Source: Pararge aegeria
Taxonomy: Eukaryota; Arthropoda; Insecta; Lepidoptera; Nymphalidae
Reading direction: 5' to 3'
Length of the DNA stretch: 64,000 nt
Assembly: GCF_905163445.1 (NCBI RefSeq)
Contig: NC_053201.1
Span: forward strand, 5,466,001-5,530,000
Below are positions 32,258-43,302 of this stretch, piece by piece (position 1 is the first letter of the stretch; each line of letters starts with the position of its first letter). Under the pieces are notes generated by a model, which saw only the letters and a list, made by a program, of their open reading frames with translations, was not told the DNA's origin and ran no database searches. The translations under genes and the position numbers were made by a program.

Positions 32258-35200
32258 CTACAACAATTTGAGAGAATCACCAACGAATCTATAAAGTTTC
32301 ATTGCCGAAGTGCTCAACGGTTCGCTAATAATAGAATTAAAAATGCCAATGTTCATAAAATTAATATTCAGTTCGTAGGTTAGTGTTTCTCTCAAGCTGT
32401 GATTCCGAACACACGCCATTAGTAGGTGTAAAACATCATCTACCTCACCACATAAATCACAATTGGGAGAATCAACTTTCCTCATTAGGTATTTGAACTT
32501 GCCTAAAGGCATGTGCCCAGATCTAAGTCTAAATGCTAGAATTAAATTATTCCTACTAATATTACTATTCATAAACCAGGGTATATGAGGAGGCTCAGAT
32601 TGAATGGTCCTGTACCATATACCTTTATCGAGCGATCTCTCATTAAAATATTCATTCCAATGTTCGAAACAAATACTCTTGTATTTGGACAACATTTCGG
32701 AATAGTGAGGTTTAATCTTGAAATCTTTTCCGTTTGTGTGCGCCAAGTTTGCCAGTCTATCCGCCTCCTCATTACCTTTCAGACCGATATGGGATGGAAT
32801 CCACTGAAACTTTAAAGAAATTCCTTTTTCTTGATAATCTTTGATTATTCTCAAAATAGAATATGCTACAGATACCCCATTACAACCCGTAGTGCATCTT
32901 ATAATATGTTGAAGAGCACTCTTACTGTCTGTTAATATAACTACTTTTCTGACGGAAATACCTAAATTTTAAGGCTTCTAAAATTGCTATTAATTCAGCT
33001 GTCAATATTGAGATATGCTCATTACTAACTTTAAATATTTTATGATTATTAAGATTTGGATCGTATATAGCGGCACCCACACCAGATTTACACTTTGATC
33101 CATCGGTATAAATCTTGTAAAAATCATAATAGTTGTTGAGAATTTCCAATATAATTTCATTTTTTAAATTATTTACCTCGTACAATTTTTTTGATTTATT
33201 CATACACTTTAAGTTAGTCATAATGATATCATCATATTTAATGTGACTTATCCACGAACTTAAAGTAAACATTTCCAACACTTCCGAAGAATTAATAGTT
33301 TCTACTCTAGTCTCACTATATGTAATAGCAAGTAAAGGTTTTTTTTTATTGATCCAATATCTTGACCCCCCTGTATTACTTAGACTATTTATACTACTAA
33401 CGGTGGCATTATTACTCCATGACTGTGCCTTAATACAATATTTATATGCGAGATATTTTCTTCTAATACACAATGGCAGAATATTCATTTCACTTTCCAT
33501 AACATGTATTGGCGTGCTACGAATAAATCCTCCAATAATTCTAAGAGCTTGATTTTGAATTCTATCTATTTTTACTAGGTGGATTTTAGCAGCATTGTCA
33601 TATAAATAACAACCAAAATCAATCCTGCTTCTTATCAACGAAATATATAGTCTGCGCAAATGTTTAGGATGAATACCCCAGCCGGATCCAGCCAACATTT
33701 TAAGAATATTGAGATATTTGGTTGTTCTTTCTCTTATTTCATAAATGTGTTTCGTCCACCTTAAAGATTTGTCTAACCATACGCCTAAATATTTAATGGT
33801 ATCCACAACTTGTACAGCTCGATCATCAATACTAATATTAATTTGTTCGGTTTTTCGCTTTCTAGTAAACAAACATATTTTAGTCTTGTTAGGAGATGGT
33901 TCCAATCCAATTAGTCTAAATTTTGTAACTACTACATTAATAGCACTTTGCATCATCAACATACAGTCCTGCAAATTAATTCCATTAACGTAAATAACAA
34001 AGTCGTCTGCATACTGCGTCATCATGACACCCGGGATACTTAAAGTAATTTTCCGCGTTACAATATTAAATATTAATGGTGAAATTGGGTCCCCTTGGGC
34101 TAAGCCTATATTTGTCCATCTTATCATATCTGAATCTCCCTGGCGATCAGCTACAATCTTTAAATGTCTTTCACTTAAATAGCACCACAAATATCTACAT
34201 ATTAGAGCACCAATACCAATCTGGTCAAGAGATTTAATAGCCTCGTCAACAACGACATTATTATACGCCTCATCTACATCTAGAAAGCATGCCAAAGTAG
34301 ATACGGTTCTCGAAAATCCTTCCTGAATATACGAAGTCACGCGAGTTAGACAATCTAAACAAGACTGACCTCTTCTAAAACCGGAAGTATTTTGAGGTAA
34401 CAATTGATTTTTCTCAACAAACCACTCAATGCGCTTAGTTAACATGGTATGAAATATTTTGCAAACGCACGAAATAAGCGAAATAGGTCTTAAATTTCCA
34501 GCTACAGAGCCATTTATACCTAGCTTTGGGATAAGAACAATTTTAATATCTCGCCATTGTTCTGGTATTTGACCCGAGACCAGAATGGAATTATATAGAT
34601 TAAGTAACTCTCTTTTAGCATTTAATGGTAAATTGTAAATCATCGAATATGTGATTGCATCATCACCAGGTGCGGTGTCTTTTTTTTTTAAACAAACTAG
34701 TAATTCTTGTAACACAAAAGCTGATTCTAGAAAAGTATTACTAGATTTTAGATCAGGCATGGAGGTTAATGCATAGTCTGGTGTGAGCTTACATAAAATA
34801 TCTTGCTTTTGTAAGTTGGATGCATAAAATTGACGTCTTTTGTACCCCTTTACCCAACGCATTTTGTCCCACATAACAGATGCTGACGTTTGTTCACAGA
34901 TACTGTCACACATATTTTGCCAGTCAAGTGATTTATAGCGTGAAATTATATTCTTGCTTTCTTGAATCTTTTCTTCTAATTTATTTAAGTTATCCGGTGT
35001 TGGATTCCGACGAAATTTACCTAAGGCTAACCTACGCTTAGCTACAGACTCGGATATGGATGTACACCAATATGATTGTGGTTTAAATTTAGAACTTGGA
35101 CTGGAACATATTTTAATCATCGGTATATGTTTATTAGCACTATCATTTATTTTGTTGGTAAATGAATTATACCTTTCTTGTACATTCTGAAAACTTAGAG

Positions 35201-35972
35201 AAGAAGAGAATAAATCTTTAAGTGTTTCGTGATAAGAACTCCAATCAGCTTTTTTAAAATTACGCTTATTAACTAACTGTAACTTTTCTGTGTAATTAAT
35301 TGTGTATTTAATTATTAAATGATCACTACCTAAATTTTCTTTCGTAACTTCCCATTTAAAATTAATCCCTATGTCCGACGAGACAAATGTGACATCTGGT
35401 GAGGTTTCCTGCAAATAATTTTGATTTAATTTGATCCTTGTAGATTCACCATTATTTATTGAAATTAAACCAAATTCAAGACAAGCGTCTTGTAGCTGGT
35501 TTCCTCTAACATCAGACTTATTAGTCTAATTTGTGTGGTGACCATTGAAATCTCCAGCAACTATACTATTTTTACCAAAATTTGAGAAAATACCATCCCA
35601 ATCAGTCTGAGTAGTACGTACAGATGTTGGACAATAAATAGAAACAATATTCTCTAAATTATTACAGTTGAGCACCTTAATATAAACTATTTCTATGCCT
35701 AAATTACTAACAGCAATATTACAGATTCGTGCTTTTACACTTTTATGGGCAATAATAGCGACACCTCCATAACCATCCATTCTGTCTTTCCTAAATATAT
35801 TATAGCCGCTTACATCAAAATCTATCTCCTCACTAAGCCATGTTTCACTTAAAATTGCAATATGTATATTTTCTTGGTCCAGAAATGCTTTAAATAAAGC
35901 TAACTTTGGTTTTAAACTCTGACAGTTCCATTGAATTATATTTAACGTGTGCTTTTTACTTTGACTATCCAT
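32258..35972 (-). pseudogene. Retrotransposon ORF2 (endonuclease, reverse transcriptase, RNase H), two lesions
   Basis: Starts at ATG 35972-35970 inside the end of ORF1. Domains in order: AP-like endonuclease (IIQWNCQSLK, LSETWL, YGGVAII, GDFNGHH), reverse transcriptase (GLAQGDPISPLIFN, QYADDF at 34002-34016), RNase H (IYTDGSKCKSGVGAAIY, TAELIAILEAL, ILTDSKSAL, WIPSHIGLKGNEEADR) and a C-terminal CX2CX7HX4C knuckle. About 1,238 codons. Lesion 1: an in-frame TAG at 35528-35526, codon about 149, right after GDFNGHHTN where relatives usually have Trp. Lesion 2: a frameshift at the A run 32948-32945 inside RNase H, so the second half continues in another frame. All catalytic residues outside the breaks appear intact. 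It nicks target DNA and copies the RNA when intact; this copy should not make a full ORF2 protein. Confidence 0.88.
35965..35972 (-). promoter_or_regulatory. ORF1 stop / ORF2 start overlap (ATGGATAG)
   Basis: The ORF2 ATG (35972-35970) overlaps the region of the ORF1 TAG (35967-35965) in eight bases. Stop-start overlaps in R1-clade elements such as Bombyx SART1 are known to allow reinitiation; use here is inference. Confidence 0.6.
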
Positions 35973-37434
35973 TATAGAATATATTAAATAGGTTTTTGAA
36001 AATATCACCGTCCTTAATTAGTTCAACTACTAACATTTTAATTTCCTCTAAAATAACTCTCAAAATTAATATAATTTTATTCTCTATACCTGTTTGCGAA
36101 AAGCACACTGCTTTGATTTTTAATAAGAGTCCTGCAAAGTCAAACTTGTTACGTTTTTCCTTCTTTTCCTTGTTACTACCTTGCCATTCTCCTCTTCCTA
36201 TATTTTCGGTAATATACTCCATATCAACAGTACTTTCTACTTTATTGCCTTTTTTCTTCCTTTTTTTTACTTTTTGTGACCCAGTTGGTATAGTCTCAAT
36301 GATTTCTTCTTCTTTTTCACTATTTGAAGATGTTTCCATGTGCTCATTGTGAATCTCAGTCTCAGATACTAAAACATCTCTATATGTTCGATTGCCATTG
36401 CCCTTAATATGTTCGTTTTCACGGTGTTCAACTGTCACCCCGGTCATTTTACGCTGAAGTCTATCACTTACTTTTCTTTTATTGTGATACACAAACAAAG
36501 CCTTTCGATATTTACAATTCTCCTCGCACATAATCTTCCGAATTTCTTTCTCTTTATAAAACACAGGGCAGGTCTTGTCAAGGGCCATGTGACTTCCTTT
36601 ACAATTAATGCAAGTATATAATTTTGTTTCACAATTAGGGTGTTGCTTTCCGCATTTTGGGCAAATAATTCTTTTAGTTGGGCAAAATTTCCTAGAGTGT
36701 CCATAATTCCAGCACCCAGAACACTGCGTGACAGGAAATGTGAATGTTTCCACCTTAAATCTGCACCCGTATATAAGTATATACGAGGGTAAGGTAGAAC
36801 TTTTGAAACACACTCTAACTGATTCACTCTCAATCCATTCACGCTTTTCATTAAATCTCCTTAATCTTTTAATAGACAATATTTCGTACTCGCTTTCAAA
36901 AATTCCTATCATTTCACTTTCTTGAACTTCCATATCGATATTTCTCACTACACCGAATGACAATTGAATTTCTTGTGTTAACTGGCATCTATAATCTGAA
37001 TCTGCAAACTTTTTATTAGTAAGCAATTTTTCTGCATTTCTTGTATCACTAAACTCAACTAAAACCTTATAAGGACTTTTATATTTGACACTCAAGATAT
37101 TTCCTATATTTTCTGCACGTAATAGTTTAGCTAACGCCATTTGTTTAGGTAAAATTTCCTTTGACGTAATAATAACCTCTATCTTTGCATTTTCTTGATT
37201 TTCTTTATAAATTTCGTCTTCATCCATGTTATCACTACTACTAGACTTACGAACGGCTAGACGTTTCGGACGGTTCCGCTTTACGGTCGTAAATCCATCT
37301 TCATCAATACTTGCGCCACTGCTATCACGCAATCTCTTCTCCCGCTGTATATTCTCACACACTACACTTTCGTCAAATTCATTTACAATCAAAATATTAG
37401 GCTCACACTCGATACTTTTGCTTATTTCGCTCAT
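35965..37434 (-). CDS. Retrotransposon ORF1, gag-like zinc-knuckle RNA-binding protein
   Basis: The open frame runs from ATG at 37434-37432 to TAG at 35967-35965, 489 residues. The frame is open further upstream (to a GTG at 37521), but this is the first ATG and falls behind a short leader. The N-terminal half is Glu/Lys-rich with a likely RRM-like region (about residues 75-220). Three zinc knuckles follow at about 235-290: CSGCWNYGHSRKFC, CPKCGKQHPNC and CINCKGSHMALDKTC. The tail is highly charged, with KKRKKKGNK. In this group ORF1 coats the RNA for reverse transcription. No stop or frameshift is seen. The coding sequence is more AT-rich than the host exons. Confidence 0.87.
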   Translation of the reverse strand: MSEISKSIECEPNILIVNEFDESVVCENIQREKRLRDSSGASIDEDGFTTVKRNRPKRLAVRKSSSSDNMDEDEIYKENQENAKIEVIITSKEILPKQMALAKLLRAENIGNILSVKYKSPYKVLVEFSDTRNAEKLLTNKKFADSDYRCQLTQEIQLSFGVVRNIDMEVQESEMIGIFESEYEILSIKRLRRFNEKREWIESESVRVCFKSSTLPSYILIYGCRFKVETFTFPVTQCSGCWNYGHSRKFCPTKRIICPKCGKQHPNCETKLYTCINCKGSHMALDKTCPVFYKEKEIRKIMCEENCKYRKALFVYHNKRKVSDRLQRKMTGVTVEHRENEHIKGNGNRTYRDVLVSETEIHNEHMETSSNSEKEEEIIETIPTGSQKVKKRKKKGNKVESTVDMEYITENIGRGEWQGSNKEKKEKRNKFDFAGLLLKIKAVCFSQTGIENKIILILRVILEEIKMLVVELIKDGDIFKNLFNIFYNG

Positions 37435-37526
37435 GTTTACATTTTTTTTTTTTTTGTGGGTAGGCAAAAAACTTTTAACAATTATTGACAAAGCGTCCGC
37501 TCTAATGATGTGCTTGCGCACGAATG

Positions 37527-37536
37527 AATTTTTATC
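37527..37536. repeat. Candidate target-site duplication, 5' copy
   Basis: AATTTTTATC immediately outside the inferred 5' end of the retrotransposon matches 32136-32145 exactly. Confidence 0.6.
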
Positions 37537-37740
37537 TTGAGAGAACGATCAAATCCGTCAAGAAAAATATCCTGACAACATCACAGCCGTCAAGGTGGCA
37601 TGCAATCAATCTAATTGGTTAACGCCGTTATGCGTCGTCTATTTCTAAATATATGATTACCCCTGTAAAAAGTAAAAACAATCAAATAAGAGAAAATTAA
37701 ACTTTTGATGACTCTAACTTTATGTACTCAGGTATTTTAT

Positions 37741-37901
37741 TCATCATCATCATACCAACCGATAGACGTCCACTGCTGGACATAGGTCTTTTGTAGGGAG
37801 TTCCAAATTCCACGGTTCTGTGCCGCTCGGATCTAGCGGCTACCTGCGATGCGCCAAATGTCGTCTGTCCACCTCGTTGGGGGTCGACCAACGCTGCGCT
37901 T
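37741..37901 (-). pseudogene. RTE-type LINE C-terminal fragment
   Basis: Minus-strand reading AAGCGCAGCGTTGGTCGACC to the GATGATGATGA end, the same family as 14339-14546; it lies just 5' of the full-length retrotransposon. Confidence 0.75.
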
Positions 37902-38807
37902 ATTTATTATATTTAGCAATTTAACATGTGCTGATAATTCTTATTTAATTAATAAATAGTTTTCTAGACTTGAGTAGGTTTCCTCCTGTGATCTTAACAT
38001 CTTTAATACTAAATCCGTTTCTTTCATTAAATCTCTGCATAGTTGTAGCACTCTGCTTGACAAGTGTAAAATATAAAATAATTTTTAATAATTTAACTCG
38101 ACATTATTTATTTTTTTATCATTACACTATATTCTTATATGATATGAAAATTGTTTTTTTTTAGAAAATTTCCTAGAACGCAGGGCCGTCACATCTATCT
38201 AGGCTGCATTTACACGCATGTGGTGGAGATTGGCTAGTTTTGTGTTTATTGGTCGTTATTCTTATATTTATGTTATGTCAAATTATCCTAACATAAGGTT
38301 ATTTAAGTTCGATGTCATAAAGGTGATGGAGGTACAAGATCAAAAAGTTCTTGCGCACACTCTCCGAAATAGTTACCGATAGAGACAGTCAACCTTGCGA
38401 CGATTACTCTACAATTTGTCTCATAAAACAGCGAATTGGTGATAAAACTAAAGAATCGCGCCTATTTACCGGCGTAGCTTTCCACTCCACTGCCATTTGC
38501 CCTTAGTGACGTTCGGAGAAAACAATTGATTTTTGTCGGTGAAAGTCCCTTTGCGTGTGTTTACGTATCTGCTGATCTCCGATTGAAATGTTTGATTTTA
38601 GAAAACATTGTTTACTATTGCTTAATTGGATGTTCCATTTAACGACGCCATTAAGTACGTTCCAGACTTGACGTAGCTCATCTCTACTATAAATAAAACG
38701 ACATTATAAATGCTAAAGTGCGATTATTGGGTATTGGGTCTTTCACGCAGCTTTTTATGCAGATTTCTATAGCACAGATCTACATTTCTCCATTATTTCT
38801 TCATGCA

Positions 38808-39122
38808 GCGGTGATAGCGCAGTGGGTAGAATCTCGACCTCACTTTCGGGGGGCTGAGTCCGAATCACAGAACCCACCTCTAACTTTTCCAAGTTATGTG
38901 CGTTTAAAGTAATTAAAAAATATCATTTGCTTGGACGGTTAAGGAAAACATCGTGAGGAAACCGACATGCCTGAGAGTTCTACATAATGTTCTCAAATGG
39001 ATGTGGAGTCCACCAATCCTCATTGGGCCAGCGTGGTGGACTAAAGCATTCTCCCCTTCTCATTGTGGGAGGAGACCCGTGCCCTGTAGTGGGCCGGTAA
39101 TAGGTTGATATGATAATGATGA
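38808..39122 (+). mobile_element. SINE-J (tRNA head, RTE-like tail), full length
   Basis: GTGATAGCGCAGTGGGTAGA head, GGAAAACATCGTGAGGAAAC, CATGCCTGAGAGTTCTACAT, GTAGTGGGCCGGTAATAGGT and a GATAATGATGAT end. It is the reference for partial copies elsewhere. Confidence 0.85.
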
Positions 39123-39167
39123 TTACTTCATGGGGAAATAGGCATAGAGTGCATGCGACTTGTTAAA

Positions 39168-39329
39168 CTATAAAATGATGGTGGAAAAGAGAAATCTTCT
39201 CTGCTCAAAGAGTTTCTTGCCGGCTCTTCTCAGTGGCATCTACCTTCCGAACAGTTGGTAGAGAAAACTGACTTGACTTTTTAAAAATGCTCATAAACTA
39301 GGCCTACTTGAAATAAATGAATTATGAAT
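39168..39329 (+). mobile_element. LINE family C, 3' UTR only
   Basis: GGTGGAAAAGAG, GAGTTTCTTGCCGGCTCTTC, AGGCCTACTTGAAATAAATG. No coding remains. Confidence 0.75.
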
Positions 39330-39461
39330 TTTGTTTTCTTTTTTTGCCATAACACCTACATGCAGTCGAAGCCCGGGGGCCACTTCTAAGTTGAAGTCAC
39401 GTTCTCGTAGACTATTAAAATAAACGTTCATGACAATAAACGACTGATACTTTTTTTTTTA

Positions 39462-39607
39462 ACGATTTAGCCAACCGATGGTCCAACTGACTGTGAGTGG
39501 ACCACCATCACCTATACACAGAGCAAAACTTCGCAGGGCATGTATGGAACACGTCCTACATAACCTGAGGTGCAGTGTTTAGCCTCATGTGCTTATAATT
39601 ATAATGA
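39462..39607 (+). repeat. Family L interspersed repeat
   Basis: CCAACCGATGGTCCAACTGA, CTTCGCAGGGCATGTATGGA, TTAGCCTCATGTGCTTATAA. Related copies: 2800-2930, 15960-16105, 26262-26405, 50385-50540. Confidence 0.6.
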
Positions 39608-39611
39608 TATA

Positions 39612-40066
39612 TCCCTACTAATATTATAAATGTCAATGTAAGTTTGTTTGTTACGCTTTAACGCAAAAACTACTTAACAGATTCTCATGAAACTTTGTAC
39701 ACATATTCTTGGAAGTGTTAGAAGTAATATAGGATTCTTTTTATCCCGACATTAAGCTCGGTTCCGTTGGGAGAGGGTATGAAAGTGTTTGATGATTTTA
39801 CACCATAACTCCGACAAATTATAAACGATTTAAATAATTATTTTTGTACTATAGAGGTTATAACATGTGTTTAATTTTGCCCAAACTGTGTAGATCTGAT
39901 GAATGTGGTTGGAGATAGAGGTCAGAACTCCTAAGCGAACAGCAGCAAACCCCTCATTTAAGGCTTAGCGATACTGAATACTAGATTTTTTTTGGATCTA
40001 CATCTAAATTTAATGCCATATCAAAAAACAAAATCAAACGCAGACGAAGTCGCGGGCAACAGCTAG
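39612..40066 (+). mobile_element. Helitron-like element, complete
   Basis: Starts TCCCTACTAATATTATAAAT after an A and ends GGCAACAGCTAG before a T, the A^T insertion rule with a CTAG 3' end. Body shared with 25731-26112 and 12171-12656 (GGTTCCGTTGGGAGAGGG in this copy). Nonautonomous, 455 bp. Confidence 0.8.
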
Positions 40067-40147
40067 TATGATATAATATAATGAAATAAGCATGGCGATA
40101 GTACGTCCCCGGACGACCTATATCACAAAAAGCTCTATATCTACTAC

Positions 40148-40282
40148 CAGTGGCGTGCACATCATACATTCACAGAAGCACTGCCTACCCGAAAATTGAA
40201 TTATAACTCGTACAGTAGGGGAATTTTTGGCAATCTCCTCGCTGTATGCATACCCTGGTAAGAAGTCCAGTGCACGCCACTG
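40148..40282. mobile_element. hAT-type MITE, 135 bp
   Basis: CAGTGGCGTGCAC ... GTGCACGCCACTG ends; flanks TCTACTAC and TGTGCTAC agree at 6 of 8 positions. Confidence 0.75.
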
Positions 40283-40474
40283 TGTGCTACGATAGACTAA
40301 AGCCATACGAGCGAATAATTAACACAGTGAATTGTTTTTGGAATTGGTGTTTAATAATACTTCCCCTTCCTTAACATAAGACCGACTCCCTAATTTACTA
40401 ACATTTGCTGCTTCCTGTGTTTATCGTGTTCTCTTATCTCCCATATGAACATGTAATCATCAAGTTTTTTTTCC

Positions 40475-40552
40475 CGTGTATATGTATATACATATATATA
40501 TGTATATATATATATGTATATACATATATATATGTATACATATACATCATAA
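40475..40552. repeat. ATAC/TATG-type microsatellite
   Basis: Repeats of GTATATACATATATATAT. Chance frames of Tyr/Ile repeats cross it. Confidence 0.9.
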
Positions 40553-41205
40553 ATTTATACATTGTACTGGGCGCCGACTTAAAAATGTTGTAGAAAATAT
40601 TTATTTCTTGCTTTTTAGTTTTACCTATTACAAAGTCTGTGTTATTTGTAGATATTTACTTACAGTCATATAGTAATATAATAATTCTTTATTTTCAGGC
40701 AATAGTCCAATAGAATAGATTAGTTTTAAAGTACAATAATAACAATAATAATAAATAAAGCTAATGCAGATGTAAAAAAAAAAAATTAATCCTAAAATTA
40801 TTGTTATAAATATTTATTAAGGGTTATATACATATATATATGTAGCCGCTAACGCTCTGTACAGTCCCTGTCATAATTGGTACAGTGTGAGAAAGCACTA
40901 AAGCTTTTCTAAGTCAAAAGAAATCGCTGCATGTGTGCCTGTGATTGACATATTTGAATAAAGAACTATGATTTTGACTCTCTTTTTTTATTTCAATTTC
41001 AAAAATATCAAGCCGTGATAAACCAACTGACAGCTGTGTTTGGATTGTGCTATGGGTAACTCATTATATTATTATTATTAGCTTACTGAGTTATTTTAAA
41101 ATCGCAGACAGATACTTCAATTTTATTTATTTGCAGATGAATAGAAATAGATTGAATAAAAGACTTCCAAGAATCTTCACAAACTTTCACAATTCTCAAT
41201 ATTAA

Positions 41206-41432
41206 CAATAGCCTATAACAGTCCACTGCTGGACTAGAGGCCTCTCCCAACAACCCCCCATTATCACCACGCTGGGCAGACAGGTTGGTGATCACAGTAG
41301 ATGGTAGTAGTAACACGGACGACCCTGCCGCCCGTTCTTCGTTATCTTCTCTTAGTAGCCTCGTACGACACACGCGGAAAGAGATGGGGTGGCGACAACT
41401 GTATTCTGATCTGCCGCCACCACACGGCATTT
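41206..41432 (+). repeat. Family D interspersed repeat, full
   Basis: CAGTCCACTGCTGGACTAGA, CCACGCTGGGCAGACAGGTT, ATTCTGATCTGCCGCCACCA. Probably an RTE-related tail or SINE body. Confidence 0.65.
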
Positions 41433-41485
41433 CTTAATTTAAATAAATATAAATATTTAAAATTCGAATGTTTAATTTTTTTGCT

Positions 41486-41662
41486 GTGTTACGCTTTAAC
41501 GTGAAAATGACCATCATAAAGGTTTTCAGTGATACGGAAAAGGACATAGGGTACTTTGTCGTCCCAAAAACAAGAACTGAAAGATGGCAAAATTACTAAC
41601 AGCCCGAATTTACTTTATCTGCATTAAAGCGAGCGAAGCCGCGGGCAAAAACTATAATACAA
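41486..41662 (+). mobile_element. Helitron-like 3' fragment
   Basis: TTACGCTTTAACGTGAAAAT and GAGCGAAGCCGCGGGCAAAA. Confidence 0.5.
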
Positions 41663-42307
41663 GTTCCAAGTGATAAATGTGGGCAATAGAATTTGATACC
41701 GATTACAAATAGTTACAATAGGTAATAAAGACCCTTACGGCGGAGAAATGCGGCCACGATTTCTTTCCCATAAATGTATGTAGTTTAGAACAACTAGAGT
41801 TTCAGGCTTTCTGGGTCAACGAGGCTACCGAGGGCTCGGAAAGTTAGACAAACGGACGCATTGAGAGAAATTATATGACACGTCTTTCTAGAGACGTTTT
41901 CTTCGTAGTTAAGGACGTATGTTTGGGCCATTCATTCTCACATTTCCCATCTGTAGTCTGAACCATAAATGTCTATGGGTACTGTGGTCGTCCAAAACTT
42001 ATGTCATTTATTCATTTGTTGATTCCTACTTTCTTTTGAAAACTGTTCTGAAGTGTTCGTTAAATAAAACAAAAGTCATGGAATATTATACTAACAATAT
42101 TCGTACTACGTGAATTTTTATTTAAACAAGTCCCACATCAAGTCACCGGCGTCAGCGCATTGGGAAGAAAATTCTTCTTCTTGGAAAATTGGTAGATAAG
42201 CGTAATTGCGTGGAGTGAAGTTATTTCGAATAAATAGAGTACTAAGAAGTAAAGTTTCAAATTCAAATCAGGCTAACGTATCGCCAGTGTCAATGCAACT
42301 ATCTCAT

Positions 42308-42762
42308 CCACAGTATAGAACATTCCACTGCTTCACTAAAGGCCTCTCCCATTGGGAGGGTTTGCCCTTTATCACTACCACGCTGGGTTTGGTGATCGCA
42401 GTAGATGGTAGAACAGAAGACGCTGATGCCCGTTCTGTTTTTTTTTATTCCACTACAAGTTAGCCCTTGACTGCAATCTCAACTGGTGGTAAGTTATGAT
42501 GCAGTCTAAGATTGTAGCGGGTTAACCTGTTGGGGAGTATTGTAGTCATATAGGGGTACCTTATCGGTCCCACGCGACATCGCAACGAAACACTAAATCG
42601 CTTAGCGCCACGTCTTTGTTGGTACCACTGGTAACTAACCACGGCGAAAGACCAAAATCTGTCTGTTATATTCCCTTTGTCACCGCATACGACACCGGCG
42701 AGCAAAGGAGAGGTGGTGATACCTGTATTCTGGTCTGCCGTCACTAAACGGCACTCCTCTGT
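42308..42762 (+). repeat. Family D repeat split by SINE-K
   Basis: CCACTGCTTCACTAAAGGCC on the left; CACCGCATACGACACCGGCG and TTCTGGTCTGCCGTCACTAA on the right of 42439-42661. Confidence 0.68.
42439..42661 (-). mobile_element. SINE-K copy nested in a family D repeat
   Basis: TTAGCCCTTGACTGCAATCT, TCTAAGATTGTAGCGGGTTA; flanked by TCTGT at 42434-42438 and 42662-42666, a candidate duplication inside family D. Confidence 0.75.
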
Positions 42763-42847
42763 CAACGCACGCCTCTATCTATATATATATCTATTTTTCT
42801 GTCTGTACTAATAACAAAGTTGAAGAATTTGATTGAACGCAATATCT

Positions 42848-43045
42848 ATCGGCCCACTCAAGGGTAGAGGTATCTTCTCAGGTTTAGGCCGTAGGCTACC
42901 ACGCTGGTCATATGGAGATTGGTAGATTTCACACGCCTCTGAGAGCATTATGGAGTATTATGGAGTCTCAGGCATGCAGGTTACCTTACGGTGTTTTCCT
43001 TCACCTTCACAGAAAGTGATATTTGATTGCTTGAATTAAAAACTC
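42848..43045 (-). mobile_element. SINE-J copy, partial
   Basis: GGCCGTAGGCTACCACGCTG, CTCAGGCATGCAGGTTACC; head lost. The duplicated ATTATGGAGT is internal. Confidence 0.7.
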
Positions 43046-43189
43046 CCATAAAAAAAAAATAGATGCGCTTGTCGGGAAGCCACTACATACTAGGCACTAG
43101 ACTTTCACCGCTTATCAATTATCATTATCATTGTAATAGTAAGAACTAGAAAAAAAATACAGTTATCTACCATTTCTCAATGGACTCAT

Positions 43190-43302
43190 TAATTTTATAA
43201 ATTTAAAATGTATCTAAATTTCTGCAACCGACTGGAATTGAACCTGCGAAACTGTGGTAATCGCGATCTGAGCGCTTTCACCACTAAGCTACGGTTCTCC
43301 TT
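43190..43302 (-). mobile_element. tRNA-headed SINE (ACCGTAGCTTAGTGGTGAAA type)
   Basis: Minus-strand reading ACCGTAGCTTAGTGGTGAAA, CGCAGGTTCAATTCCAGTCG. Looks like a tRNA, but the anticodon arm is unpaired and an AT-rich body follows. Confidence 0.65.

Larger units (their letters stand above)
32147..37526 (-). mobile_element. Near full-length I/R1-group non-LTR retrotransposon with RNase H
   Basis: The 5.4-kb element lies on the minus strand: a short 5' leader (about 37435-37526), ORF1, ORF2 overlapping ORF1 by eight bases, a roughly 90-bp 3' UTR and a run of 18 A (32147-32164). GATAAAAATT (minus sense) occurs just outside both ends, a candidate 10-bp target-site duplication. Endonuclease plus reverse transcriptase plus RNase H plus a gag-like ORF1 with three zinc knuckles places it in the I/R1/LOA assemblage; I cannot name the family. 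It has the same orientation as the spectrin-repeat gene. Few lesions suggest a recent insertion. Confidence 0.85.

Noticed and set aside
32585..37540. Plus-strand frames opposite the retrotransposon
   Set aside because: Shadows of ORF1 and ORF2; no promoter or motif.
38340..38700. Non-repetitive stretch considered as a promoter or first exon
   Set aside because: No TATA/initiator arrangement, start codon context or donor that I could defend.
40405..40673. Frames of repeated Tyr/Ile/Met
   Set aside because: Translation of an AT microsatellite.
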